A stretch of 64,000 nt of DNA. It comes from CAWHYG01 sp963833505 (lineage in GTDB: Bacteria; Eisenbacteria; RBG-16-71-46; CAIMUX01). Shown one piece after another: positions 54,963-63,561 of this stretch (the first letter of the stretch is position 1; the number at the start of each line of letters is the position of its first letter). Both the position numbers and the translations under genes were made by a program. Under the pieces are notes generated by a model. It was not told the origin of the DNA. It saw nothing but the letters and a program-made list of their open reading frames with translations, and searched no databases. The stretch spans positions 287,738 through 351,737 of the forward strand of contig CAWHYG010000008.1 in assembly GCA_963833505.1 (NCBI GenBank), in the 5' to 3' direction.

Positions 54963-55162
54963 CCTCATGGTGTAGTTCGCGCCGTGGAGAATCTAGATCA
55001 CAGGGTAGCTCTCGAGACCGCCGGGATCGTAGCCCTCCAGAAGGTACACGGACACGCTCCGGTCGTCCGGCAGAGAGGGGCCGAAGAACGGCCGGGTCTC
55101 CACGGTGCCCGCGGCGTCCCCGTTCCACCCTACCGGACCTCCCTCCGAGCGGCGGTACAAGA
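54963..55162 (-). pseudogene. Esterase fragment with an internal stop
   Basis: In one frame the minus strand reads VETRPFFGPSLPDDRSVSVYLLEGYDPGGLESYPVI, then TAG (54995-54993), then ILHGANYTMRP. The pattern SV.VYLPEGYD...YPV.Y.LHG is the beginning of the alpha/beta-hydrolase esterases of the enterochelin/S-formylglutathione hydrolase type, with TAG where Tyr is usual. The catalytic Ser, Asp and His region is gone: the methyltransferase gene begins immediately after. Confidence 0.65.
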
Positions 55163-55326
55163 TCGAGGTGGCCGCGGGCGGGGCGGATTCGATCGGGCGA
55201 AGGTCCGAAGAAAGTTCGTTAGATCCTGCTCCGCCATCCGTTCATGACTGTGCAGAAGTCGTAGAACGGGTCCTTCCGGATCCGGGTTGCGGATCGTTCA
55301 GGATTTGCCAGCGAGGAGGTCGGATC

Positions 55327-56955
55327 ATGTTGGATCAGAGAATTCATCGGCTGATGGTTGGGACACTCGGGATGCTCGTGGCGGCTGCCGCCGTCCTCGC
55401 GGCAGCGCCACGCATCGCCTTGGCTCAGCTCCAGTTCGGCACCCGGCTGACCTATCCGACCGGGACCAGCCCCCACGGCCTCGCCCTGGGAGATGTGAAC
55501 GAGGACGGGATCGCCGACCTGGTCACCGCGAACACCCTGGCCAACACCGTCTCCGTGCTGATCGGAAACAGCGACGGGAGCTTTCAACCCAAGGTCGACT
55601 ACCCGGTGGACGCCGCCCCCGTGAAGATCGTCCTCGCGGATGTGAACGGGGACGGACATTTGGACATCGTTACGGCGGATCAAACCGCCGGCGGGGTGAC
55701 CGTTCTGCTGGGGAACGGCACCGGAGGGTTCGGAACCGGTTCCTTCCTCGCCACCGGTGCTGGCGCCTATGCCGTCTTCGTGGGCGATTTCAACCGAGAC
55801 GGCCGGCCCGACCTGGCGGTCGCCAACCAGTCCGCGAACACGATTTCCGTCCTCGTGGGAACCGGAGGGGGCGCGTTCGGCACAAAAACCGATTACGGGA
55901 CCCAGCAAGCTCCCTCGTCCGTCATCGCCGCTGATTTCAACGGAGACGGGTACCTGGATCTCGCCACGGCCAATGTGACGGACAACTCGATCACGCTCTG
56001 GCGGGGGAATGGGAACGGGACCTTCGGGAACCGATCCGACCTCCCCGGCGTCTATGGCCCCTACATGGTCCTCGCCGCGGACGTGAACGGAGACGGCAAG
56101 CTCGATTCGGACATCACCCTGCAAGTCGGCGCCTCACGCACGTTGCGCGGGTTCGGGACGCTGGGAGGTTCGCCGGGTCAGCTTCTCGGCGGGCTGGAGA
56201 CGATCAAGGACCCGAGCGGGGGATACGCGCTGGTCTGCGGCCAGACGGTCAACACCAGCCGGAGCAACAGCAAAGACAACGGCATCATTACCCACTCCTG
56301 GACGACCCTGCCCGACAGCATCATCGGCTTCGAGTCGAGGGTACAGGACGAGCATGACAAAATCGCCATCGATATCCCCGACCTCGGAACGCCGGGGATC
56401 ATCGCAGACTACCCTGAGGGGTCCGTGATCACGGTGGACGGAACGGCCTACCCCTGCGACGAGCTCGAGAACGGGCCGGAGGTCGGCGCGCGGCGACGTC
56501 CCGCTCCCGGAGCGCATCCGGCGAGCCCGATGACGACCGGGCCGGACGGCGTCACGTCGCTCGAGGTCACGAACTCGGGAATCAACGGCTTCGTGCTCAC
56601 GGGCATCACCACCGAGCCGCTCTCCCCGACATCGTCCGTGCCCGCGGCCGGCTCGAAGGGTGCGCCGGGCACGCTGCAAGCTTCTGCCTGGCCGAATCCC
56701 AGCTCCGGCGACGTCCGGCTCACCTTCACGATCCCCGCGGCCGGACTCCTGCGGGCCGACGTGTTCGACGCCGGCGGCCGGGTCGTCCGGCGGTTGCCCG
56801 AGTGCGCCCTCGTGGCCGGCCAGCAGGTCCTGGCCTGGGACGGCCGGAACGACGCGGGCCGCCGGGTGCCGCAGGGAATCTACTTCGTCCGCGGGCGCCT
56901 CGCGCAGGCCGGACGCACGGAGACGGCAAGCAACCGGCTGGTCATCCTCCGGTAG
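55327..56955 (+). CDS. Secreted FG-GAP/VCBS-repeat protein with FlgD-like tail
   Basis: 542 residues from the ATG at 55327 (GAGGAGG ahead), with a signal peptide ending near RIALAQ. Five FG-GAP blades carry DxNxDGxxD calcium loops (DVNEDGIADLVTAN, DVNGDGHLDIVTAD, DFNRDGRPDLAVAN, DFNGDGYLDLATAN, DVNGDGKLDSD). The middle (about 280-440) is unrecognised. The C-terminus is a FlgD-like domain (ADVFDAGGRVVRRLP ... RVPQGIYFVRGRLA). The fifth loop runs into an unrelated domain without finishing a blade, so the propeller may have been cut short by recombination. Confidence 0.8.
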   Translation: MLDQRIHRLMVGTLGMLVAAAAVLAAAPRIALAQLQFGTRLTYPTGTSPHGLALGDVNEDGIADLVTANTLANTVSVLIGNSDGSFQPKVDYPVDAAPVKIVLADVNGDGHLDIVTADQTAGGVTVLLGNGTGGFGTGSFLATGAGAYAVFVGDFNRDGRPDLAVANQSANTISVLVGTGGGAFGTKTDYGTQQAPSSVIAADFNGDGYLDLATANVTDNSITLWRGNGNGTFGNRSDLPGVYGPYMVLAADVNGDGKLDSDITLQVGASRTLRGFGTLGGSPGQLLGGLETIKDPSGGYALVCGQTVNTSRSNSKDNGIITHSWTTLPDSIIGFESRVQDEHDKIAIDIPDLGTPGIIADYPEGSVITVDGTAYPCDELENGPEVGARRRPAPGAHPASPMTTGPDGVTSLEVTNSGINGFVLTGITTEPLSPTSSVPAAGSKGAPGTLQASAWPNPSSGDVRLTFTIPAAGLLRADVFDAGGRVVRRLPECALVAGQQVLAWDGRNDAGRRVPQGIYFVRGRLAQAGRTETASNRLVILR

Positions 56956-57597
56956 CAATCTTCTTCGCGGGCGCCGGAGAGCGAATGCCTTCGTTCCGCG
57001 AAGCAAGTCACGGTCCGCGCAGGAGTCGGAAACCTGACCAACGCCCAAATGCCAACCTGGGGTGCGTTCGTCTACGCCAACGGCACCGAGACGGATCTGG
57101 GCACCCCTGATCGTCAGCGGCGGAACATGGGTGAGATCCGCAAAAAAGGAAACCGTCGCGCGTGACGACCTGGCCCCCGGCCACCTCGATCGGCCAGCGA
57201 AACATCGGCCCCGCGTAAACGAAGGTGTGGGCTGAAGTCTCGATCGCGGCGCGCAGACCTGGAGCGCCCGCATCGGGACCCGTCCGCCGACACGCCGGGA
57301 TCATCCCAGTGCCTTCCTTAAGCGGGGCCACGCGCGGTTGTTGGAACGCGTAAGACATGGTAGCATTGGTGCGACAGGCTTGTTTGGCCGTTTCGAGCCC
57401 CGTTTCCATTCATAGCCTGACATATCCGGCGGCAGACCGGCCGAAGCGATCCTCCGATGCTGCCGCGAGGGAGTCGCGGCAGCCAATGCAGGAGCAGGGT
57501 CTGCAGAACGGCGCGACGGGCGGCCCCGCAGGGGATCTCCCGTGGATGTTCGTTTGACGGCCAGCCGGCTGCCTCGCCGTCCGAGTGAGGCGAAACC
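56956..57597. other. 642-bp region with gene remnants
   Basis: No intact gene. On the minus strand a fragment of a Dph6-like protein is visible (separate entry). The rest, including 57300-57597 just before the next gene, shows only short frames. Confidence 0.5.
57131..57250 (-). pseudogene. Fragment of a diphthine-ammonia ligase-like (Dph6/MJ0570 domain) protein
   Basis: The minus strand reads HTFVYAGPMFRWPIEVAGGQ and then VVTRDGFLF. This fits the C-terminal block (EFHTFV.DGP.F..PI......V..DGF.FADL) of MJ0570-type PP-loop ATPases. One extra T in a run of six then breaks the frame; without it GAT CTC gives the usual ADL. Upstream parts of the protein are absent. Confidence 0.45.
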
Positions 57598-59487
57598 ATG
57601 AACGCCCGGCCTCGACTCTCGGGGGCAATGGCATCTCGAATTCCGGCGGTAGTCGGAGAAGGAGCATTGGCGGGTCTGGTGGCCGGATCCATGCTCGGCG
57701 CCTGGGACGTGATCCTGAATGGGGACCTCCGGCACCGAATGGTGATGCTGGCTGCCTGGCGCATGCTCCGAGTCGCGCCGGCCGCGGTCGGCCTGGGAAT
57801 CGCGGCGTCAATCCTCCTCGCCGCCCTCTTGGGCGCGCTCCACCGCCTCGGGAAGCGCATCCTCCTGGCGGGCACGGCCGGCATGGTGTTGTCGGCGCTC
57901 CTGGGAGCCGTGCTCGCCACCTGGACGCAGCGGAGCCGTTTCTTTCCCCTCCACCTGTTCAGCAGCCGTGCCCTCGCGGTCGCCGCCGTTCTGCCCGTGG
58001 TTCTCTCCGCGGCGGCTCTCCTGATCGTGCGCATCCTGGATGAGCTGCCGGGAGGCAACGCTCCGCGATGGTCGTCCATGAGCCGCGCGCGACGCTTCAC
58101 CGGGTGCCTCGGAATGGCCCTGGGGGCGCTGACTGTGATCCTGCAACTTGTCTACCCGACACTGGCCGAGGAGCGCGCCAGAGGACGGCCGTCGGTGATC
58201 CTGGTCTCGTTCGATACCATGCGAGGCGACCGCCTCGGCGCCCTCGGGTACCCGCGTCCGCTCACCCGGAATCTGGACCGCCTTGCCTCGGAGGGCGCGC
58301 TCTTCGAGCAGGCGGGTTCTGCCGCCTCCTGGACCCTGCCGTCCCACGTCTCCCTCTTTTCCTCCCTGCTGCCGTTCGACCACCGGGCGCAGTGGGACCA
58401 CTCCCCGATCCAGCTCAAGGAGACCTTTCCGGCCGAGCACTTCCGCGAGGTCGGCTACCATTGTGCGGCCTTCACCGGTGGCGGCTATCTTTCACACCAT
58501 TACGGGTTTTCCCAGGGATTCGAGGTGTATCAGGAACGGGACGAGGTCAAGGAAGGGGGGCCCGAAGGGATCGCCGCATCCGCCCTGGCCTGGGCCCGCG
58601 CCCACCGCCAATCCCCCTTCTTCCTGTTCGTCCACACCTACGAGTGCCACGCCCCCTACACCCACGACCAGTTTGCCGGTCCCGAAAAGGTCGGGCGCAT
58701 CGGCTCCTGCCTGGACGACAAGCTGAACGACGCCATCCACGAAGGCAAGGCAGTCCTGACCGTAGCGGAACGGGCGCGTGTCCGGGACCTCTACGACGGC
58801 GACGTAGCCAACGCCGATCGCGTGATCGGGGGCATGCTCGAAACGTTGCAACGTGAAGGCATCCTGGACCACGCCATCCTGGCGGTGGTTTCCGATCACG
58901 GGGAGGACTTCTGGGACCACGATCAGACATGGAGCCCGGGGCACGGCCATAGTCTGTACCAGGAGATCCTTCATGTCCTTCTTTTCTTCCGGGCGCCGGG
59001 AAGGATCCCACCCGGGCTGCGGATACGCGTTCCGGTCAGCCTCCTCGACGTGGCCCCGACGCTCCTGGCCCTGGCCGGCCTGCCTCCCGACCCTGCCTAT
59101 CAGGGCCGCGATCTTTCCGCGAGCTGCCTTCTCGGTACGGAGCCGACGCGGGTCCCGATTTTCGCGGAGTCGATGCAGGTCGGCCCCAATCGCTTCGCGG
59201 TCCGCCAAGGCAACCTGAAGGTGATCCTGGCTCCGATGCCGGAAAGGAAAGTCTCCGGCAACGTCATCGACAAGGTGGCGCCGCTCGAGGTCTTCGACCT
59301 GGCCACGGATCCGGGGGAACGCCACAACCTGGCCGATGCGATGCCGGATTCGGCTCGCCCGCTCGTGAGGCTCGCCTGGGAACGCGCGAACGGGGTGCTG
59401 CTCTCGGGCGGACCTCTCACGGACCGGAATTCCGCGCTGCCGCGCGAACTCAAAGAGCAACTTCGCTCCCTCGGTTACATCAACTGA
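57598..59487 (+). CDS. Membrane-anchored sulfatase/phosphotransferase-superfamily protein
   Basis: 629 residues. Residues 1 to about 190 contain four or five membrane segments (for example AVGLGIAASILLAALLGAL and AVAAVLPVVLSAAALLIV). The catalytic domain begins SVILVSFDTMRGDRLGALGYPRPLTRNLDRLA, with the metal Asp; metal ligands also come from VVSDHGEDFWDH. At the nucleophile position the sequence is SWTLPSHVSLFSSL: there is no Cys/Ser-x-Pro-x-Arg formylglycine motif, and Thr is the probable nucleophile, as in phosphoethanolamine or phosphoglycerol transferases. The C-terminal EQLRSLGYI is typical of this family. It probably modifies an envelope polymer. Confidence 0.75.
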   Translation: MNARPRLSGAMASRIPAVVGEGALAGLVAGSMLGAWDVILNGDLRHRMVMLAAWRMLRVAPAAVGLGIAASILLAALLGALHRLGKRILLAGTAGMVLSALLGAVLATWTQRSRFFPLHLFSSRALAVAAVLPVVLSAAALLIVRILDELPGGNAPRWSSMSRARRFTGCLGMALGALTVILQLVYPTLAEERARGRPSVILVSFDTMRGDRLGALGYPRPLTRNLDRLASEGALFEQAGSAASWTLPSHVSLFSSLLPFDHRAQWDHSPIQLKETFPAEHFREVGYHCAAFTGGGYLSHHYGFSQGFEVYQERDEVKEGGPEGIAASALAWARAHRQSPFFLFVHTYECHAPYTHDQFAGPEKVGRIGSCLDDKLNDAIHEGKAVLTVAERARVRDLYDGDVANADRVIGGMLETLQREGILDHAILAVVSDHGEDFWDHDQTWSPGHGHSLYQEILHVLLFFRAPGRIPPGLRIRVPVSLLDVAPTLLALAGLPPDPAYQGRDLSASCLLGTEPTRVPIFAESMQVGPNRFAVRQGNLKVILAPMPERKVSGNVIDKVAPLEVFDLATDPGERHNLADAMPDSARPLVRLAWERANGVLLSGGPLTDRNSALPRELKEQLRSLGYIN

Positions 59488-59506
59488 AGGCGAGTTCGGA
59501 CGCCTG

Positions 59507-59521
59507 GGGACGCGGCGTCCC
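59507..59521. terminator. GC-rich hairpin between convergent genes
   Basis: GGGACG-CGG-CGTCCC, a 6-bp stem with a 3-base loop, between the convergent sulfatase-like and mfd genes. Confidence 0.4.
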
Positions 59522-59557
59522 GCGGCTCTGTCTCCCGATCCGCGATCTCGGACCCGG

Positions 59558-62500
59558 CTACTTCCCCGTCCCCTCCAACCCCCGCAGCATGATGAGCGCC
59601 GCGCTCACGGCCTCCCCCGCGCCCGAAATCCGGCGCCGGATCCGGTGCCGGCCACCGAGCAGAAACTCCACCGGGAACGGCACGGCCTGCAGGAACCGCT
59701 GGACCTCCGCCTTCTTCAGCTCCCGGCCCAGCTCGATCTCGACCTGATCCTGGCGCACGGTGATCTTGGCGCACCGGAGCCCCGCTCCCAGGATCCGGAT
59801 CCGCCGCAGACCGAGCAGATGCCGCACGGGATCGGGATGCTTGCCGAACCGGTCGCTCATCTCGGCGGAGATCTCCTCCACCTTCTCGAGGGAGCGGGCG
59901 TCGGCCAGGGACTTGTACAGGTTCATCTTCTCCCGCGGATCGGGCACGTACTGATCCGGCAGGTAGGCCTCGATGTCCGTGGCCATCCTCGGCTCGACGT
60001 AGTCCTCGCGGGCCTCGCCCTTCAGCTCACGGATCGCCTCGTCCAGAAGCTGCGTGTACAGATCGAAGCCGACGTTCACGATGAAGCCATGCTGCTCGGC
60101 GCCGAGCAGGTTGCCGGCCCCCCGGATCTCCAGATCCCGCAGGGCAAGCTGATAGCCGCTGCCCAGGTCCTCGAACTCCTCCATCGCCTTGAGACGCTTC
60201 TGGGCCGGTTCCGTGATCGAGTGGTAGGGCGGCACGAGGAGAAAGGCGTAGGCCTTGCGGGAGCTGCGCCCGACCCGGCCCCGGAGCTGATAGAGCTGGG
60301 CCAGGCCGAAGGTGTCTCCCCGGTTGATCAGGATGGTGTTGACGTTGGGCAGATCGAGCCCGCTTTCGATGATCATGGTCGAGACCAGGACGTCGAATTC
60401 CCCGGCCAGGAACTTGCCCATCACCTGTTCGAGGGCGCGCTCCCGCATTTGCCCGTGGGCGACGGCCAGGCGCAGATGGGGCACCAACCGTCCGAGATAG
60501 CTCGCCATCGAGTCGATCGTCATCACCCGGTTGTGCACGAAAAACGACTGTCCGCCCCGATCGGCCTCGCGCATCAGGGCGTGGGCGATGACGTCGTCGC
60601 GGAACTCCAGGATCTCGGTCTGGATCGGGCGGCGGTCGCGCGGAGGCGTCAGGATGGTGCTCATGTCGCGGCCGCCCATCAGGGAAAGATGCATCGTCCG
60701 CGGGATCGGCGTCGCGGTCAGGGTGAGCACGTCGACTGTCGTCCGGAACCGCTTCAGCCGTTCCTTGGCGGCGACGCCGAAGAGCTGCTCCTCATCCACG
60801 ACCATGAGGCCGAGATCCCGGAAGGCCATGTCCTTGGCCAGGAGGGCGTGGGTTCCGATGACGACGTCGACCTTTCCCTCCTTCACCTGCTCCTTCACCT
60901 GCTTGGACTCGGCCGGAGTGCGATAGCGTGAAAGCAGCTCGACCACGACCGGATAGTCCTTCAGGCGCTCGCGAAAGGTGTCGTAATGCTGCTGGGCCAG
61001 CAGCGTCGTGGGAACGAGAACGGCCACCTGCTTGCCGTCCTGCACCGCTTTCATGGCGGCGCGGATGGCCACTTCGGTCTTGCCGTAGCCCACGTCCCCG
61101 CAAATCAGGCGGTCCATCGGGCTTTCGGCCTCCATGTCCCGCTTGACGTCCTCGATCGCCTGGACCTGGTCGGGCGTCTCCTCGTAGGGAAAGGAGGCTT
61201 CGACCTGCCGGAGCCAGGTCGAGTCGGGGCTGTACGCATGGCCTTGCCGGCTCTTCCGGATGGCGTAGGTGCGCAGCAGCTCCTTGGCCATGTCCTGGAT
61301 CGATTTCTTGACGCGCTCCTTGGTGCGCGCCCAGGTCTTGCCGCCGAGGCGGGAAAGCTGCGGGCGATGGCCTTCTTCCGCGGAGTACTTCTGTACCAGC
61401 GAGAGCTGATCGACCGGCACGTAATGGCGGTCTCCTCCCGCGTACTCGAGCGCCAGGCAATCGGTCTCCTGCCCGTTCACGATCAGCCGTTCGAGCCCTC
61501 GATACAGACCGATGCCGTGATCGATGTGCACGACGAAGTCGCCGGGTTGAAGGGCCAGCAGCTCCTTCAGCGAGATCCCGCGCGAGAATCGACGGCCGGC
61601 CGTGCGCCGGCGCAGGCGGGAGAAGATCTCATGATCGGTGAGGACGGCCAGGGATTCGGCCGGCCAGACGAATCCGGCCCCGAGGTTTCCGACGTGAAAC
61701 TGCGCCGGAACGTCCGGCAGCAGCTCGCGCAGTCGCTCGCGGTGGTTTTCGGTGTCGCACAGGATGTGGATCTCGGACGCCTCCTCGAACAGTCTGAGCA
61801 GATAAGACCGCGTCTGTCCGAGATCGCGGCCGAATCGCTCCGGCGGACGCGTGCCGAAATCGGCCTGGAAGACCGGTGCATCCCGTTTCGCCGCGCGTTC
61901 GGTACCGGCGGGCACGGAACCGGTCTCGCTCTCCGAGACCTGCCGCGCAACGTGGCCCGCCTCGGCTTCCGATCCGCCGCTTCCCAGGAAGAGGCGCGCG
62001 CCGCTCCATCCCAGATCGCTCCACTGGTCCCACAACCAGAAGATCCGGTCCGGAGCCACGCCCGGCAAAGGCAGCGCATTCTCCTCCTGCAGCGCATCCC
62101 AGGCCACGCGGAGATCGTCCGCCCAGGAATGCAGGCGCGAACGCACGAAGGTCGGGCCGTCGATCGCCACGATCGCGGACGGATCCAGATAGTCGAAGAG
62201 GCGCCCGCGCCAGTCGCCGAAGAGCGGCAGGCTCCATTCGATTCCTTCCAGGGTGCCGTCCGCCTCGCAGGAGCGGATGCGCTCCTGGAGCAACTCTGGG
62301 TCGAGCGCCGGGGCTCCGCCCGCCGTGCCGGTGCCGTTCGCCGCATCGCCGTCCGTCTTACCGACACTGTTCGCCGCACCGGCGCCGAGCGACGCAACGG
62401 CGGCCTTCAGCCGGGCCAGCTCTTCCTCTCCTGGGATCCACTCCCAGAGCGGCAGGACCGCCGCCTCTTCCAACGATTGGAGAGAGCGCTGACTGAACGG

Positions 62501-63199
62501 ATCGAACTCCCGCAGCGAGGAGATCTCATCGCCGTCGAATTCGATCCGGATCGGGCACTCGCGGCCGAAGCTGTACACGTCGAGGATTCCGCCGCGGCGG
62601 CTCATGTCGCCGTACTCCCCGACCATTGGGACGTTCGCGTAACCCAAGCGCACCAGCCGCCGGAGCAGGTCCTCGAGATCAATCGTGTCGCCGACCTTGA
62701 GCCGCGCCGCTTCGGCGCGGAACCTCTCCGGGCGCGGCACCGGCGCAGAGAGCGCGGCCGGAGTGGTCACGATGACGCGCAGTCCAGCGCAGGCGGAAAT
62801 CGCCCGACGGAGCAGCGGATCAGCCAGGGCCGCGAGGATCTCGATCCGGCCGGCGCGCGCGGCCACCCTGGGATGCTGCGGGCGATAGGGCTCCAGTCCG
62901 GGATCGGGGAAAACGGCCGCCTGGTCGCGTCCGAGAAGAAACTGCAGGTCGTCCTTCAGGTCCTCGGCGGTCGCGAAATCAGGAACGAGCGCCAGGATGG
63001 GGCGTCCCGTTCGCTCGGCCAAAGTGGCCAGGAGCAGAGAGCGGGCCGATCCGGTGACGCCTCGCACCCACGCGGTTGCGCCTTCAGGCGAGAGGTGTTG
63101 AAGAACCTGATCGAGGGATCGGGCCCGGCCGCACCGGCTGAGCAGATGCGAGGCCACGTTCGTGACCGCCATCCGGGCATCGACTGCCGATCTCTCCAT
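59558..63199 (-). CDS. mfd: Transcription-repair coupling factor
   Basis: About 1213 residues. The UvrB-like N-terminal modules come first (DYDS-type VYSFGRECPIRIEFDGDEISSLREFDPFSQRS). The RNA polymerase-interacting region (GDFVVHIDHGIGLYRGL ... LALEYAGGDRHYVPVDQL) and the RecG-like motor follow: Walker A GDVGYGKTEVAIRAAMKA, DEEQLFG, TATPIPRTMHLSLMGGRDMS and QLRGRVGRSSRKAYAFLLVP. The TRCF domain ends the protein. An in-frame insertion of about 25 residues with a 33-bp repeat lies near residue 285. The ATG at 63199 has GGAGG very close; a TTG at 63208 is an alternative start. Confidence 0.95.
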   Translation of the reverse strand: MERSAVDARMAVTNVASHLLSRCGRARSLDQVLQHLSPEGATAWVRGVTGSARSLLLATLAERTGRPILALVPDFATAEDLKDDLQFLLGRDQAAVFPDPGLEPYRPQHPRVAARAGRIEILAALADPLLRRAISACAGLRVIVTTPAALSAPVPRPERFRAEAARLKVGDTIDLEDLLRRLVRLGYANVPMVGEYGDMSRRGGILDVYSFGRECPIRIEFDGDEISSLREFDPFSQRSLQSLEEAAVLPLWEWIPGEEELARLKAAVASLGAGAANSVGKTDGDAANGTGTAGGAPALDPELLQERIRSCEADGTLEGIEWSLPLFGDWRGRLFDYLDPSAIVAIDGPTFVRSRLHSWADDLRVAWDALQEENALPLPGVAPDRIFWLWDQWSDLGWSGARLFLGSGGSEAEAGHVARQVSESETGSVPAGTERAAKRDAPVFQADFGTRPPERFGRDLGQTRSYLLRLFEEASEIHILCDTENHRERLRELLPDVPAQFHVGNLGAGFVWPAESLAVLTDHEIFSRLRRRTAGRRFSRGISLKELLALQPGDFVVHIDHGIGLYRGLERLIVNGQETDCLALEYAGGDRHYVPVDQLSLVQKYSAEEGHRPQLSRLGGKTWARTKERVKKSIQDMAKELLRTYAIRKSRQGHAYSPDSTWLRQVEASFPYEETPDQVQAIEDVKRDMEAESPMDRLICGDVGYGKTEVAIRAAMKAVQDGKQVAVLVPTTLLAQQHYDTFRERLKDYPVVVELLSRYRTPAESKQVKEQVKEGKVDVVIGTHALLAKDMAFRDLGLMVVDEEQLFGVAAKERLKRFRTTVDVLTLTATPIPRTMHLSLMGGRDMSTILTPPRDRRPIQTEILEFRDDVIAHALMREADRGGQSFFVHNRVMTIDSMASYLGRLVPHLRLAVAHGQMRERALEQVMGKFLAGEFDVLVSTMIIESGLDLPNVNTILINRGDTFGLAQLYQLRGRVGRSSRKAYAFLLVPPYHSITEPAQKRLKAMEEFEDLGSGYQLALRDLEIRGAGNLLGAEQHGFIVNVGFDLYTQLLDEAIRELKGEAREDYVEPRMATDIEAYLPDQYVPDPREKMNLYKSLADARSLEKVEEISAEMSDRFGKHPDPVRHLLGLRRIRILGAGLRCAKITVRQDQVEIELGRELKKAEVQRFLQAVPFPVEFLLGGRHRIRRRISGAGEAVSAALIMLRGLEGTGK
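62336..62378. repeat. In-frame 33-bp tandem repeat in mfd
   Basis: GTTCGCCGCA recurs at 62336 and 62369 (period 33 bp, 11 codons) inside an Ala/Gly-rich insertion (ANSVGKTDGDAANGTGTAGG) absent from ordinary Mfd. Confidence 0.6.
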
Positions 63200-63392
63200 G
63201 ACCTCCAACCCCGGCGGATACCGGCCATCGCCGGCGTCGCCATCCAGAGTGCCTCCTCCGTGCCACCCGATCCTGATCTCTTACCCCGCCGACTCTACCT
63301 TGTGGCGCGAGGCGGCGGAACCCTGTCCGATTGCCCTCGCGCCGCTGCGGAGCGCTCTGGTTGGACAGGGTTGAGTGGGGCAGGAACGGTCG

Positions 63393-63421
63393 TTGACAAC
63401 CCACCCCGGTGCGGGTATTAT
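63393..63421 (+). promoter_or_regulatory. Near-consensus sigma70 promoter
   Basis: TTGACA (63393-63398), exactly 17 bases, TATTAT (63416-63421). It predicts a leader of about 130 bases before the GTG at 63562. Confidence 0.75.
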
Positions 63422-63561
63422 CCGTGCCGTGAGATCGGGTGTGGACGGGAGACATCGCGCAGGTGGGGTCCAGAAGCGGCTTGGTCGTATTGTGCCGCCT
63501 GGGACGTGTTGAATCGTCCCGCCCGCGATGAGCGTTCTCGCCCAGCGAAAGGGGTGACGGT

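Noticed and set aside
57003..57120. A plus-strand fragment VRAGVGNLTNAQMPTWGAFVYANG as a surface-protein remnant
   Set aside because: Short, without family signature, and partly opposite the minus-strand Dph6-like remnant.
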